Shown here one piece after another: positions 45,435-56,631 of a stretch of 64,000 nucleotides of DNA. The notes beneath the pieces were generated by a model. That model was not told where the DNA came from, made no database searches, and saw nothing but the letters and a program-made list of their open reading frames with translations. The stretch lies in NCBI GenBank assembly GCA_022701365.1, contig JAKUHH010000150.1:682001-746000 (forward strand), read 5' to 3'. How positions within the stretch are numbered: position 1 is the stretch's first letter; every line of letters begins with the position of its first letter. The position numbers and the translations under genes are program-made. Source of the stretch: Mycocentrospora acerina (Eukaryota; Ascomycota; Dothideomycetes; Pleosporales).

Positions 45435-46407
45435 CTACCTCCTTGTATCATTAACATGCAACTCCGCCCCTCCCCTCTCCATCTCCCTCGCAATCGTCAC
45501 CGCCTCCCTCAACGCCCTCCCCAAACCCCCCCTCACCCCCCTCTCCTCCATAACCATCAACCCCCCAATCGTACACCCCTCACTCGACGTCCCCTGATCC
45601 TTCAACACCCCAGGATGCACCCCACTCTGTAGCATCTCCGCCGTGCCCCTCATACTCTGGTAAATCATGACCTGCGCCTGCGCGCGCGGCACCCCGACCG
45701 CCACCGCCGCATCGATGAACGCGTCGCAAATGACGGCGAAGAAGGCGGGCGTGGAGCCCCCTACGGCCGTTGTGGCGTTCATGTGGCGCGGGTCGATGTG
45801 TACTGTTTTTCCCATCTGCGTGAAGATGGAGTCTGCAATGGTCATGTATTCTGTGGGGAAGTCGGCGCGCGGGGTTTCAATGGCGGTTAGGGATTGGGAG
45901 ACTTGGGCGGCGATGTTGGGGAGGGTGCGGAGGATCCAGATTTGGTGGGTTGGGTCGGGGGGTGTGGTATTGTTGATTGGGGGTGATACGAGGGTTTCTA
46001 GGGCGGGGCGTGTCCAGCCTGCGGCGATGCTGATGAGGAGTTTACCGTGGAGGGCTTCGGAGAGGCCGGGTTGCTTCAGGGTGGATTCGACGTCCGAGGG
46101 GTCGACGCCGAGGATTATGACGGATGAGCTTTCGACGGCTTGGACGTTGGCGCCGCGTGAGATGGAGAGTTGGCCAGAGGAGATTTGTTGTGGGAATTGC
46201 GAGGTTAGTCGTTGGGAGGAGGTTTCGCTGTGCACGCAGGCGATGAAGTGGGTGAATTTGACGGAGAGAGATGCATCGCTGGCTTGGAAGAGGCTTTGTA
46301 GGATAGAGGTTCCGAGGTTACCTGATAGGGAGATTAGGCCAAAGTGAGATGTTTTAGGTATGTGGAAGCATACCACAGCCAAGGATGCAGAGAGTTAACC
46401 CAGCCAT
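45435..46407 (-). CDS. Pyrroline-5-carboxylate reductase
   Basis: Two exons (46407-46374, 46321-45435) with a 52-base intron give 306 residues. The N terminus MAGLTLCILGCGNLGTSILQ is the Rossmann NAD(P)H motif, and the intron cuts the GCGN codon. Then follow VIILGVDPSDVES, LLISIAAGW, WILRTLPNIAAQV, a block similar to the family's TAVGGSTPAFF (normally TALSGSGPA) and the C-terminal SSEGCTIGGLMVMEERGVRG, the active-site helix pair with the usual TxGGTT-like loop. It reduces pyrroline-5-carboxylate to proline, the last step of proline synthesis. The family's TSPGGTT reads TSSEGCTIGG here, a somewhat divergent loop, so a paralogue with an altered substrate is possible. Converges with ferric reductase 3. 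Confidence 0.93.
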
Positions 46408-47177
46408 ACTATGTGGGATGTAGAATGTGATGAACCAGACGTTTACAATGGAGACTGATCAATCACACCGATAATATTTTTCTCCAGTCTAACAATGTTT
46501 TTTAAACACGTTTATGTTCAAGTAACAGTGTTGTTGGCAAGTACTTGAGGACGTGGGGAGATTCGATTGTCGTCTAACTGATTGAGTGGACGAGCGACTA
46601 CGGTCCAAGAACCCGTCCACTATCATAGGCAACGGACGTGGGGCCGACACCAATGGGATATGAGATCATGAGAACATCAAATAACACCTCTTTTATCTTG
46701 TAAAACCAACCTCATGTGAAGTCTATTTCAATGCAAATGTGAAATTAGACCTAGTACGCTACTGGCCCTCTTGATCTCGATCTTGACCAATTTCAACCAG
46801 CGATGCAGAGCGTTCAGCAACTTGTAAAACTTCTTTGAGAGTTCTTGAATGGGAGTAGAAGGATGGAATATATGGTTCAAATCTGACTTTTGAAATTCTA
46901 TCATTGTTAACCTACATGCTTTTGCGGGGTTAGAATGGTGGGGCACGGAGGGCAGCCCGATGGATACATGAGAGGCCGGCATGGGTCCCGACTACTTATC
47001 CTAACGTATAAAATGGTATCATCACATCTCGCTAATGAAATTTTCCTGCATTTGGTACTACCGTTTATACTAGAACAAGGAATACATAAATTTTTTGCGT
47101 CGCCATACGCTTCATGTTTTCCCTGAACACCTGTTAAATGGACGCAGATGAGATGTGCCGTCTCGTCTTGCCACTGC
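46408..47177. other. Intergenic, no supported gene
   Basis: Promoter side of the P5C reductase gene and 3' flank of the F-box gene. The short frames at 46728-46982 and 46907-47200 (minus) are unsupported. Confidence 0.55.
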
Positions 47178-47434
47178 TCATATACCCTTCCCTTCCCCAT
47201 TCTCCAACAATTTTGTCCGCCAACCCTGATCGTCAGAACGCCAGCCTGGTTTAAGGCCCAGCAATTCTTCGACTCTAGGTACTATAATTTTGCGCTCCTC
47301 TAGAAAATGCTCCGCTATGACGACGCCTGGTAGACCATACTTAGCCAATTCTTCCGTAATAGCCTCGAATTCCATACTCGGAGTTTGGAAATTGCTCCCT
47401 AGATATTTAAAAAAATTAGCCTGAACCGTAGAAT

Positions 47435-47475
<41 letters not shown>

Positions 47476-49013
47476 AATGGTTGACTCGCAGCATTAGTTC
47501 TACATTGTCACGCGGAAGAGAATGATGAATCCTACTCAAATGGCACATATGGGCATGTGGGACTATATGACTTACAGAGCATGTCATAATTAATGGAGAT
47601 CGAGTAGTCAAAATCCACATGATCTTGGTAGAGCTTCTTTGTTATAGCCCAAAAGTCTATTGGCAGAGGATTGTCCCAGAGCATGTGCGTGTATGCGATG
47701 TGAAGCCTACGAAGACTGAGATGTCTACCCGGGTTGGGAAGGATACCGAGTATATTACTCTCCGAAATAGTGCCAGGGCACATCGACGGACAGATTTCGA
47801 GTGATAATTCCAGGAGACTGGATGGCAAAACATCTTGCAATCTCAAGTAACCCGCCCAACCTGGTACTGGGCACCATTTTCTGTGTATAAGGAGTCCGCC
47901 TGGCCGACCGAGCAAAACAGAAAATGGTATAACGAGTTTTTCAAGGACAACGAAGCGTTCAAACCCTTTAGCCCGTTGCCATTCTTGTTCGGGATTGAAT
48001 TCGTCCCGCGACGCTTCGTTGTAGGGATTCAAATGAAGAATCTTCAGTGATTCTCTGTGCACTATGAGGGCGGAGAGGATTTCTGCGCACCATGTTTCAT
48101 GGTCTTCGTGTTCAAGGATTTCTTCGTCTTCTCCACGAAACTCGTCCATATAGACACACTGGAATCTTGACAGCGCCTTGCATGAAGTAACCATATGCCC
48201 AATTATCTCGGCATGTGCTTCAATGTTGTGGAATTCAAGACTTTTAATGTTTGACGATGCAGCAGGTACTGGCCAAAGGATAGATTCTTTGACGTCTCCC
48301 ATAGGATAGACCATATTATCCAGGCGCAGGCGTTTAAGATATGGCAAGCAAAAGAGATAGGCTAGGTATGGGCCGCCCGCATACTGCATAGTGATTTCCA
48401 AATTTTGAAGCATTAAGAAATCTTTGTTTTGTGAAATCCCTTTTGGTATGCCTCTTGCAGCTTTAACGATGGGAGCGAGCCAGATTGGAACCATATTTGC
48501 GTTTGCTCCAGGTAATCCCGAACCAGGTGCTGTCACGATAAGACTTTCTAATTTTGGCGCTCGTATGATGACGTTGGCAAGCTCGAGGATTCCATTGTGA
48601 TACCACTTGGCGCTTTCGATTGCATACTGGTCCGAATTGGACATGAGGAGAAGGTCAGCTTTAATCTCATCTAGGGGTCTTTCAACAGCGTTTGTCGACG
48701 GACCATGGACTAGAATATTGATATGTTTGATCTTCTTGCATAATGTGGGATCAGAGTTAAGACGACGAATGAAGCCGCCATTTGGTTTCAAGTATAGAGC
48801 TTCATAGCGTTGATATAACATGTCTAATGCAATTGGGTAGATTGATCGACATGTTCTTGTTAAAGCAGCTAGCGTTTGTTGCGAATCGCTGAAGTCCCAT
48901 TTTCCTTCGTCCTGAGAGTTCCAGCAATCCAAAGGGAAAAGTTCGTGAGTGGACTGTAAGTGAGCGAATATCATGAAAATCAATTCCCTGGGGAGAGAGA
49001 GAAGTCCCGCCAT
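47178..49013 (-). CDS. F-box protein with leucine-rich-like body
   Basis: Two exons (49013-47576, 47398-47178) give 552 residues. The F-box is at the start: MAGLLSLPRELIFMIFAHLQ, with a 20-residue insert before LAALTRTCRSIYPIALDMLY. The body has irregular leucine-rich segments (LMLQNLEITMQY, LPYLKRLRLDNM, SSNIKSLEFHNI, LKILHLNP, LEKLVIP, LRRLHIAY), a common fungal layout. The last intron (47575-47399, 177 bases) contains a GT microsatellite; its acceptor is preceded by a CTAAT branch and a T tract. The join gives SISINYDMLWSNFQTPSMEF, and the chain continues FEAITEELAKYGLPGVVIAE to GEGKGI. Without this splice the protein would end 17 codons after the exon boundary. Substrate of the presumed SCF complex is unknown. 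Confidence 0.8.
47436..47474. repeat. (GT)n microsatellite inside F-box gene intron
   Basis: 39 uninterrupted bases of GT on the plus strand, (AC)n in the transcript, within the intron 47575-47399. Confidence 0.95.
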
Positions 49014-49267
49014 CACAATGGCATCAGTAGTCGGATTTTTGTAATAGGGGATACAGATCTGAACTGTAATGATTAGAAGCACACGATGTGAGTGCTAGTG
49101 GCAAGAAGACTATTGAGAAGCGAATGTGGGGCCGTGTGAATAGTTGTTGGTGCCATCACGTGCGACAAACAATGTGTATTTGGCAAGCACGATTCTTTAA
49201 GCTAGTATCTCAAATCTTGATTGTGGCAAGAAACGCGCCTAACACAGGTACCCTCGTCGATCAATAC

Positions 49268-50255
49268 TTACTTCAACTTCTTGTCCGGTCCTGCAGTACC
49301 CCTCAATTTATTCAGCTTGAACACCGAAGTAAAGTAGAGATCGAAGACCTTGTGAGGCAAGTAACTCCATCCAAACCAAACAATCCAGCTCATTTTGCCC
49401 TCCCAGATCCATCCTGGTCGGCCAAACCAGCTCCCTCCACCCAGCACCTGTCTAACACAGCTTCTCGCGTACTGCTGGGTATCCATGCCCAATTGCTGAC
49501 TGTGCGTCAATCTCCTCTCATAATCGGCAGCAAGAGGCTGCATATACGAGTCTGGCGGCAACACGCGATGTGTTCTTGCGATATTTGACTTGACACCGCC
49601 GGTGACAACGGTCAGCACGCGTACGCCGAGAGGCGCGAGTTCGACGCGTAGCGTATCTGTGTAGACATGCAGTGCAGCTTTGGATGCATTGTAAGGGGCG
49701 CCCCAAACGTATGGCATGATGCCCGCGACAGATCCAGTCTGCACGATTGTGCCTTTAGTTTCAATTAGAAGCGGGGTGAACTCCTTGCACATTTGCATGA
49801 CGGAAAAGACGTTCGCTTCAAACAGCTCGCGCAGCTCATCTTGGTCAAAGTCAAGCGCAGGAACTACGTAGTTGCGCCCGGCATTGTTGTAGAGAACATC
49901 TAGCTTGCCATTTGTGATGTCGGTGACGCGTGTGCGTAGTTCGCGGATGGATGTGTTACTGGTGAGCTCGAGGGGCAGGTAGGTGATGCGCGGGCTGGGA
50001 GAGGTGTACTTCGAAGGGTCGCGGACTGTTGCAAGGACCTGGAAGCCTAAAAGAGATATAGTCAGAACGATGGTAGTGAGCTGTCACTGCGGCTGCCCTT
50101 GCCTTTCTGTGCAAATTCGAGCGCGAGGAAGTGGCCAATGCCTCCTGGCGTGCAGCTGCTCCCGTTAGCTCCAGCTTGCGCCTTTGCAACTGCTCGGCCG
50201 GAGACACGACTTACCCTGTGATCAGCGCGTACTTTGTTCTTTCCGAGTTCGCCAT
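49268..50255 (-). CDS. Short-chain dehydrogenase/reductase, Ayr1-like
   Basis: Three exons (50255-50215, 50155-50103, 50046-49268) give 290 residues. The cofactor loop reads YALITGCTPGGIGHFLALEF, created by the first splice (59-base intron with a GCTAAC branch site). LYNNAGRNYV is the NNAG block. Ser137 (TGSVAG), Tyr150 and Lys154 (PYNASKAAL) are the catalytic triad. The GCSPGGIG-type loop and FHxxG... layout are those of the classical SDR group with yeast Ayr1, an NADPH-dependent 1-acyl-dihydroxyacetone-phosphate reductase; the C-terminal hydrophobic part (SWIVWFGWSYLPHKVFDLYF) would fit membrane or lipid-droplet association. The second intron seems to use a GC donor (G|GCAAGG at 50102). Using the later GTGACA instead would add five residues but also keeps the frame. 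Divergent from the methyltransferase. Confidence 0.92.
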
Positions 50256-50593
50256 TGAAACTAGATTCGTGACCAAGTACAATATCAGAGTCTGCGAAGG
50301 CTTGTGGATTGCAGATGGGTCTTTAAGCTCAATCACATGCCTCGGCTACACTTGCCGCGACGACAGACACGAATACACGTCATTCTCGACTTTGCGACTT
50401 CCGCCCCATGTGACTGATGCTGACCATTCTTTTTCTCTTGCTCCATCAATCTTTCATCCACTTGGTGAGAGGGCTGACACTTTGGGCATTAGCACATTGT
50501 TTCTTTTCTACAGACCGTAGATACGGCATTTCTACGCATTTGTCACGCACACAGTATCATCAAAGGAAGCATCATTCTAATCTGCTATACACA
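50256..50593. promoter_or_regulatory. Shared promoter of SDR and methyltransferase genes
   Basis: 338 bases between two divergent start codons. Several pyrimidine runs near 50410-50520 but no clear named element. Confidence 0.5.
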
Positions 50594-51727
50594 ATGTCGC
50601 TCTCAACATTAGTTCAGGATTATATTCCATCCCTTTTGCGTCCATCGTTACTCTTACAGGCGGCAATATACCGTACGTCTCATTTGGCTTTGTCCTTCAG
50701 TCCGATCCATCATGTGTACTTGCACTCACACACACTAGACTTTATCATGACTGTCCTTAAACTGGTCTTCATTGAGCGCCGCCCACTCGCACTCCTTGAT
50801 CTCCAGGCTCTTCGCTATAAGTCTTTCGCTCGCCTCTGGAAAGAAAATGGCAAAGCAATGTCTATTGAGATGCCCGGACCACTCACCGAGCTGCTCTCTA
50901 CCTGCAAAGGAGTCGTGCTTGACATTGGGCCTGGCAGTGGAGAAATATTGTCTCGTTTTAATCCCAACCTCATCACCGCCATGTACGGCGCCGAGCCTGC
51001 AGAAGACTTGCATCCCGGTCTACTCAAGAATGTGCAAAAGAATGGGTTTGGCACGAAATACCACGCACTGCTTTGCGGTGCCGAGCCCGAAAGCTTGATT
51101 CCTGCTCTGCACAAGAGCGGGATTTTGAAAATCAGTGGCCAGAATGGTCTGGCTTCGGACGGCTTGTTCGATGAAATTTGCTGCGTGAGAGTCCTATGCG
51201 GCGTTCCACATCCAGAACAGACTATCAAAGAACTCTACCAGCTCTTGAAGCCAGGGGGCCGCATGGTTATTTGCGAGCATGTTGCGAATCCGTGGAGGAC
51301 AGAGGGAAGAGTAGCAGCACGATTCATGCAGCTCATCTTTACAGTCCTAGGCTGGCCATTCTTCATGGGTGGCTGCAAGCTGCAGAGACATACAAAGGAA
51401 TTTCTGAGGGATGCAGGGCAATGGCAAAAGTTTGACCTAAAGTACTACGGTTCAAAGGATGTCGTTCCCTTTGTGGTTGGGGAATTGATCAAGAGGCAGA
51501 CAGTTGACGAGAATACAACTAAGATCAGCTACAAACTAGATGCTGAGACACCAGGGAAGGGAAAGGCTAAGAACCAAGGTGCTATGGAGAAATCATACGC
51601 TAAGGTAGTTGGAGAGCTGGTTCAAAAACAGGGTGCTTTGAACAACGAGGAGTCAGAGGATGGGCCTAGAGTCAAGAAACAGGTCTCTTTTGACAAATCA
51701 TTTGCGGAAGCTGCCAAGGAAGATTGA
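50594..51727 (+). CDS. SAM-dependent methyltransferase, METTL7-like, membrane-anchored
   Basis: Two exons (50594-50672, 50739-51727) give 355 residues. The 66-base intron is a multiple of three, so reading through also stays open (377 residues), but the spliced form gives a continuous hydrophobic N terminus (LLLQAAIYHFIMTVLKLVF). Motif I is VVLDIGPGSGE (about 85-95). Then GAEPAEDLHPG, LFDEICCVRVLCGVPHPEQ, LLKPGGRMVICEHVANPW and an aromatic-rich part (FTVLGWPFFMGGCKLQRHT). This order matches the class I fold of METTL7-type proteins, which sit in the ER or lipid droplets. The last 55 residues are charged and partly repeated (EKSYAKVVGELVQKQG, then DKSFAEAAKED). Substrate unknown. Its divergent SDR neighbour may share a lipid-related role, but that is inference. 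Confidence 0.88.
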   Translation: MSLSTLVQDYIPSLLRPSLLLQAAIYRTSHLALSFSPIHHVYLHSHTLDFIMTVLKLVFIERRPLALLDLQALRYKSFARLWKENGKAMSIEMPGPLTELLSTCKGVVLDIGPGSGEILSRFNPNLITAMYGAEPAEDLHPGLLKNVQKNGFGTKYHALLCGAEPESLIPALHKSGILKISGQNGLASDGLFDEICCVRVLCGVPHPEQTIKELYQLLKPGGRMVICEHVANPWRTEGRVAARFMQLIFTVLGWPFFMGGCKLQRHTKEFLRDAGQWQKFDLKYYGSKDVVPFVVGELIKRQTVDENTTKISYKLDAETPGKGKAKNQGAMEKSYAKVVGELVQKQGALNNEESEDGPRVKKQVSFDKSFAEAAKED

Positions 51728-51982
51728 AGAGACGAACAAATGGGATCATGAACACCGTGTGGTCATATTATTACGAGAATACGAAGGCTTTAGCCAAGAG
51801 CAGCTGTCTCGGACGTTTTGCACACTAAAAAGTATTGTTTTGTCTTCGAACGCCTCATCTCTTATCACCAAATCAGCACACCTAAAGTTACGAAGAATGG
51901 TAGCGCCGTAATTTCCATAGAACACAATTTAGACGCAGAATTTGCAGTCTGCTCAGGCGAACTACCGTTCGTTATCGAAGTG

Positions 51983-52500
51983 CTAATTGAAATCAAACTG
52001 GAGAGAAGCCCAGTTGTAGACGTATTTAAAGTCACTGTCGCACTCGCAGCCGTCATAGGTCCAACACCCGTTCTTGCTTCGCTCATTGATGCATACATAG
52101 CCATAATCTAAACCGTTTCTCAGCCCCAACTCACCATTCTTTTCAGCTTCAGAACCAACCCTACGCCTGCACTAGTATCACCGAATCCGTGATCACTCCG
52201 CCACTGTGCAACGCTAAAGTTGGTTGGCTCTGTCAGCGGCTTCAGCTCCAAAATCTCCTTGCGCTTTGGATTCATATGAACAAGCCAACTGTACCGCGAT
52301 ATCACAGCTGTATATTGCAGTGTGACTGTCTTGGACGATTTTTTGGGCGCATCCAACAACTCAAGGTATTTAACGAGGGGGGCACAATTTTGCTGGACAT
52401 GTGTTATGTCTTTTGTGATCAGAATCGGCGAAATTTGAGTTATAGCAACAACGATCTTGCTTCCAAGAGCCAGGATAGCACCATTTAAGACTACATAGCT
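51983..52500 (-). pseudogene. Candidate gene fragment without a start codon, Cys-rich tail
   Basis: A frame open for 122 codons (52500-52135) joins by a 62-base GTGAGT...CAAG intron to 52072-51983. It gives about 151 residues ending NGCWTYDGCECDSDFKYVYN and a stop nine codons later. The body contains ITKDITHVQQNCAPLVKYLE and TNFSVAQWRSDHGFGDTSAG. No in-frame ATG precedes the internal VHM, and a TAG lies just upstream, so a 5' exon is missing or the copy is dead. A splice acceptor-like CAAAATAG sits exactly before codon 1, but the F-box gene's last exon ends only 41 bases further upstream. The domain is not one I know. Without the intron the frame stops four codons later. It may also be chance. 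Confidence 0.3.
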
Positions 52501-52541
52501 CTATTTTGATTATGAAGCTACCATAATTTGGAGTGCAAAAT

Positions 52542-54122
52542 CTAAATCAGTAACTCAAATTCTTCAGGGCCGCTCCCTGGAGCCATATAGCCCCATTTGT
52601 TCCTCGCATGGCCAGTATAACCATCACGCTCATAGCATGATAACGTGTCATAGCTCAATGGTTTCAGGCATCCAACCTCCCAGGAACTATTCTTTACAAT
52701 TTCGCAGCCATCAGGACCAGACGACTTAATCGTCTTTCGGATACCTCTCATATGCTCTGGACGACAATGTTACTTATAACACCACCGAGTAATAGTAGAA
52801 TAAAGCTTACCTGCTTTGAATTCGCATGCAATAAATTCAACGCGAAAAAGTAGCTCGACACCGCGGCTAGCTAACATACGTCGAATGTGACAAAAGTGTA
52901 AAGGCAGGTATCCAGTCTCGTAATACTCCTCTATGCGACATACAATCTTAACAGACTTGAGCGACAGTAGGTGCGACGGAACTGCCTCAGCCAAGGCGAT
53001 GAAGAAGTCGTCACTCGAGTTGTCTCTTACTGATCGCACGTCGACTCTCAAAACCTCGAGGCTGGAAGGAAGTTTGTCTTGAATGATACAACGTTGCTCT
53101 TTAAGTGAGAGCTGGAACATGGGAACGTCCAGATGGGTCAAGAGACTGTAATCTCTAAAAGAGACAATCTTGACGGGCATCCAGGTGTGTATTTTCGAAT
53201 GCAATTTACAGCCATACATTTCGTTGATCCTGATGAAGACGAGCGAGTCTTGATGAACTGTGAGGGCTTCAAAACAGCGAGGGTATAGATCCCACACATC
53301 GGCATTGTAGTAATACTCATAGTCGAAATGTTTCAAAATTCGGCATGAAGATATAGCTTCTAATGTCCAGGATACAGGGAGATTACATCCTTCAAATGTA
53401 AGTTCTTCAACTGCCGATGTTCGTCTTTCGCACCGCCAAGAGTCTTGAACTACACTGGATGATTGTTCTTCCTCGCGACTCAAGGCAGCATTACTGATTT
53501 TCAAAACTCTTAGCAATGGTAAATTAAACACGAGCGACACGCTATCCATATTATATCCTCGCTCATCATTAACAATTGAGAGATGAAGACTTCGCAACCA
53601 CTGGAACTGTAAAGGCTTTATTGTCTCCTCGTCGTCCATCAACTTGCCAACATGTGCCAGCAGATGATTTACACTTTCTCTCGCCTCCAAGGTTTTCACC
53701 TTTGGACACAGGCTGTAGAGATAGGGTGCAACTAACCCTGAACGATTGTATGCTAATGGCTTTAGTTGGCTTCGAGCTGCATTCAAAAGTGGCTCATTTG
53801 GGTCGTATGTGTTACCAGATGTAGAACATCTATATTTAATTGGCGTTGAATTAATATTGTCTTCCCGTTCGTGGAAGAATCTGACGAGTTCTGCTAAACC
53901 CTTATTTGCGGTGATTGTTCGTCCAAAAAGTTGAAGGTGCCTCCAGCAACAGTCTCTGACATGACGATACAGCAACGGAGTGGCTAGAGATTCGAAGTGA
54001 CGACAAACCCTTGCCAGGTTCGAAAAGGTATGGATTTGTTCGTTGTAGTCGCTGGAAACGCTCTCAAATATATGGACTAGGAGTTCGTTTGGCAGCGTGG
54101 TGGTTGTATTTGGTTCACTCAT
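52542..54122 (-). CDS. F-box protein, fungal
   Basis: Two exons (54122-52811, 52756-52542) with a 54-base intron give 508 residues. The F-box is at the N terminus: TTLPNELLVHIFESVSSDYN, then FSNLARVCRHFESLATPLLYRHV. The body has scattered leucine-rich segments (PLLRVLKISNAAL, VEELTFEGCNLP, LSLKSVKIVC). The last exon, joined at FKAEHMRG, adds a 72-residue cysteine and tyrosine rich tail (GPDGCEIVKNSSWEVGC, then DTLSCYERDGYTG) ending FELLI. Without it the protein would stop 13 residues past the exon end. Presumed SCF ubiquitin-ligase adaptor with unknown target. It is the third F-box gene in the window and is not closely similar to the others by eye. It is divergent from the eL43 gene. Confidence 0.82.
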
Positions 54123-54576
54123 TGCTAGGTGGGTGAAGAAAGATTGGAGAGAATGGAGATAAGTGAGAGTAGAAACCTAAGAATAATAGGTACTTGGGAC
54201 GAATGGAAGAAGAGTCAAGTGGAAAAGCAGTATGGCGATGCATTAGGCAGCCAGCCGCCTTGATAGGCAGCAAAGGGCACAGACGCAAAATTCTTGGAAA
54301 GCAGAAAGGTCTCGTATGGTTGGGACCCTCTATAGTGATAGCATAGTTTAAAAGGAGAAGTAAAGCACAATACCTAGCACAGGGACGAAGTCGGTCAAGC
54401 GCCTAGTCGACGTGAGGAAGTGGATCACTTGATGAATGTTCGGTAAATAGTTGTTCCGCACACGAGTCTTGGCGCTCTGGCAGCCCCAGTCTAGCCGAGC
54501 CCACGCGAAATATTGCAGCTCAAGCTATCTAACCTCGAACACCCATCCACCTCCCAACCACCACAACACCGCCAAA
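54123..54576. promoter_or_regulatory. Region between the divergent F-box and eL43 genes
   Basis: Holds the promoters of both. No named ribosomal-gene element could be assigned by eye. Confidence 0.4.
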
Positions 54577-55065
54577 ATGACCAAGCGTACGGAATCCCCA
54601 CTGCTCGATCGAGACAAATGTTGATGCGATACAGGCACCAAGAAGGTTGGCATCACCGGAAAGTACGGTACCCGTTACGGTGCCTCGCTCCGTAAGCAGG
54701 TCAAGAAGATGGAAGTGCGCATACCCCGATGACTCTACCTCGAGGGACGGAATGCTCACAATCCCACCCAGATCACACAACACGCCCGCTACGTGTGCCA
54801 GTTCTGCGGCAAGAACGCTGTCAAGCGCCAGGCCGTCGGTATCTGGAACTGCCGATCCTGCCGCAAGACCACCGCTGGAGGAGCCTACACCGTCTCGTAA
54901 GCGCTCACAAGCACTGTCGCATGCTGTATATTTCGTCCAGAATTTACAGAATGCAAACATTGAAGACGTGCAGAAGAGCAAGGCTAACAATATACGCGCA
55001 GGACCCCCGCTGCCGCCGCCACAAGGTCAACGATCCGTCGTCTGAGGGAGATTGCTGAGGTTTAA
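54577..55065 (+). CDS. RPL43: 60S ribosomal protein eL43 (L43/L37a)
   Basis: Four exons (54577-54586, 54635-54714, 54772-54896, 55002-55065) give 92 residues, the standard length. The first exon is 10 bases (MTK plus one base), usual for fungal ribosomal genes. The protein reads MTKRTKKVGITGKYGTRYGA, with the zinc ribbon CQFCGKNAVKRQAVGIWNC and CRSC, and ends IRRLREIAEV. It sits in the large ribosomal subunit. Every join is in frame: 48, 57 and 105-base introns. Because of the short exons only the splice reading reveals it. Confidence 0.97.
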
Positions 55066-56631
55066 GGGAGCATTGGGCACAGGATGATGGAGTTCTTCGA
55101 GCATTTCTCTGCACCGGCAGCCATCACACGATAAGGTGGCTTGCAGTAGTTTACGGATGCCGGTCCTGTAACGACCACTGGTTTATCAGGGCTTCTCACA
55201 AAACAATGGCACGATCATGAACAAATGGCACAAACTTGTCCCTCCGCGTGACATTCGATGATGGTATTCCTGGAGAGAAAATTAACAAGCAGCCTAGATC
55301 GCGAACTCCTGAACTCTTCCGCTCCAACAGCGCTATGCCTACGAATCGACCGCTTGCACCTCATCTCCTGCGATGACAGTGGCCCTCACCCAAGGCCAAG
55401 CGCCCGATACTAACCAGGGGCTGAGAACAGTTTGCTACGTCAGCACATGTACACTTATTCCGCTGTCTCTACCATGCCGTGGCATCCAATTACCCATGTT
55501 CCATCGACGGCATTTTGTAGAACATGTTCTGCTGTATATATTGCCCCTTCTCTACCCTCTATTTTCCGTTTTGTGAGAGCACAACTAGGAATTCTTATTA
55601 GCGAGGAGTCGAAACAAGGCAATTGCACAACAATTGTGTTGCTCGTCAGCGATCTGCTTATACTACAGTCAGTTTTCACAGCACCAAATTATCGCTCCGT
55701 AGTTCTTTGGATTTGTCAAGTATGAACATATTGGATGCGTATCTTGACGATTGTAGAATTGATTTATGAGTAGCCGGAGATGTGGGATCAAGATGTGTTT
55801 GGATGCCACAACCAGTTTGAATGGTGGTAATGTTATACGATACCACATTAAGTTGTATAATTCTTACTTCATTAATATCGTCTTCTTATCTAGTTTCAAT
55901 AATATCTTTAAATAGTCTCGGTTTTTTGATCGATTGCCGTCATCAGGTTCTGAGCACTAACGCTGTGTTATTAGTACATCACTCTGACGGTCCGATAAAA
56001 CCAAGAAGGTCGGCGAAGAATGGTGTGCAACGATCAAGGGCAGAGACGCGCGGAAATGATGTAAGAGTCGTGCTTTTGCACAACATTTCTTTCTTGCCTG
56101 ACAAGCTCGCTTACTTGTTTTCAGCCGCTTGAAAATACGTCACATGTAGAGGGTGCGTCAAACAAGCTATATACATGATGGACACCTGCAGTGCCGAGAA
56201 GACATCGGAATGTGTGTGCATCAACGCGCAGCGTCTAATTTCAACGCCACCTAGCGATCTGTTCAGCGATTGGGCCAGTGATGCTAGTTTGGTCCTTCAC
56301 CGTTTCGTTCCTTCGTGGCTTGGTGGATTTCCATCACACGTGGACACGGAGCATGCATCCCTCGTTCGACGTTACGACGACTTGAGGTCGGCGAGGACAG
56401 TCAAGCCAGCAAGCCGAACCGAGAGTCCATGTCCATGCATTGCGCATGGACACAAAGAAATGACGGACAAAACACCTCGGGCGTTCAAGGCTAGTACTAT
56501 GAGGTGTTCAAGCAGTGGCAAATTGAGTGTAGCGTCCTTGTTAATGCTCCATCGCTGTTTGTGTTCACTCGAGCGACTGTCAAGTGACCAGCAACCACAC
56601 GGCACCGCCCTAGCAACGAATAGTCATGGTT
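55066..56631. other. Intergenic, no supported gene
   Basis: The 3' flank of eL43 followed by mixed AT-rich DNA (notably about 55735-55930). The frame at 56175-56645 (156 codons) has no protein-like features and no splice partner. Confidence 0.5.

Noticed and set aside
46060..46310. Plus-strand frame through the P5C reductase gene
   Set aside because: It is an antisense shadow, and the minus-strand protein has clear Rossmann and P5CR motifs.
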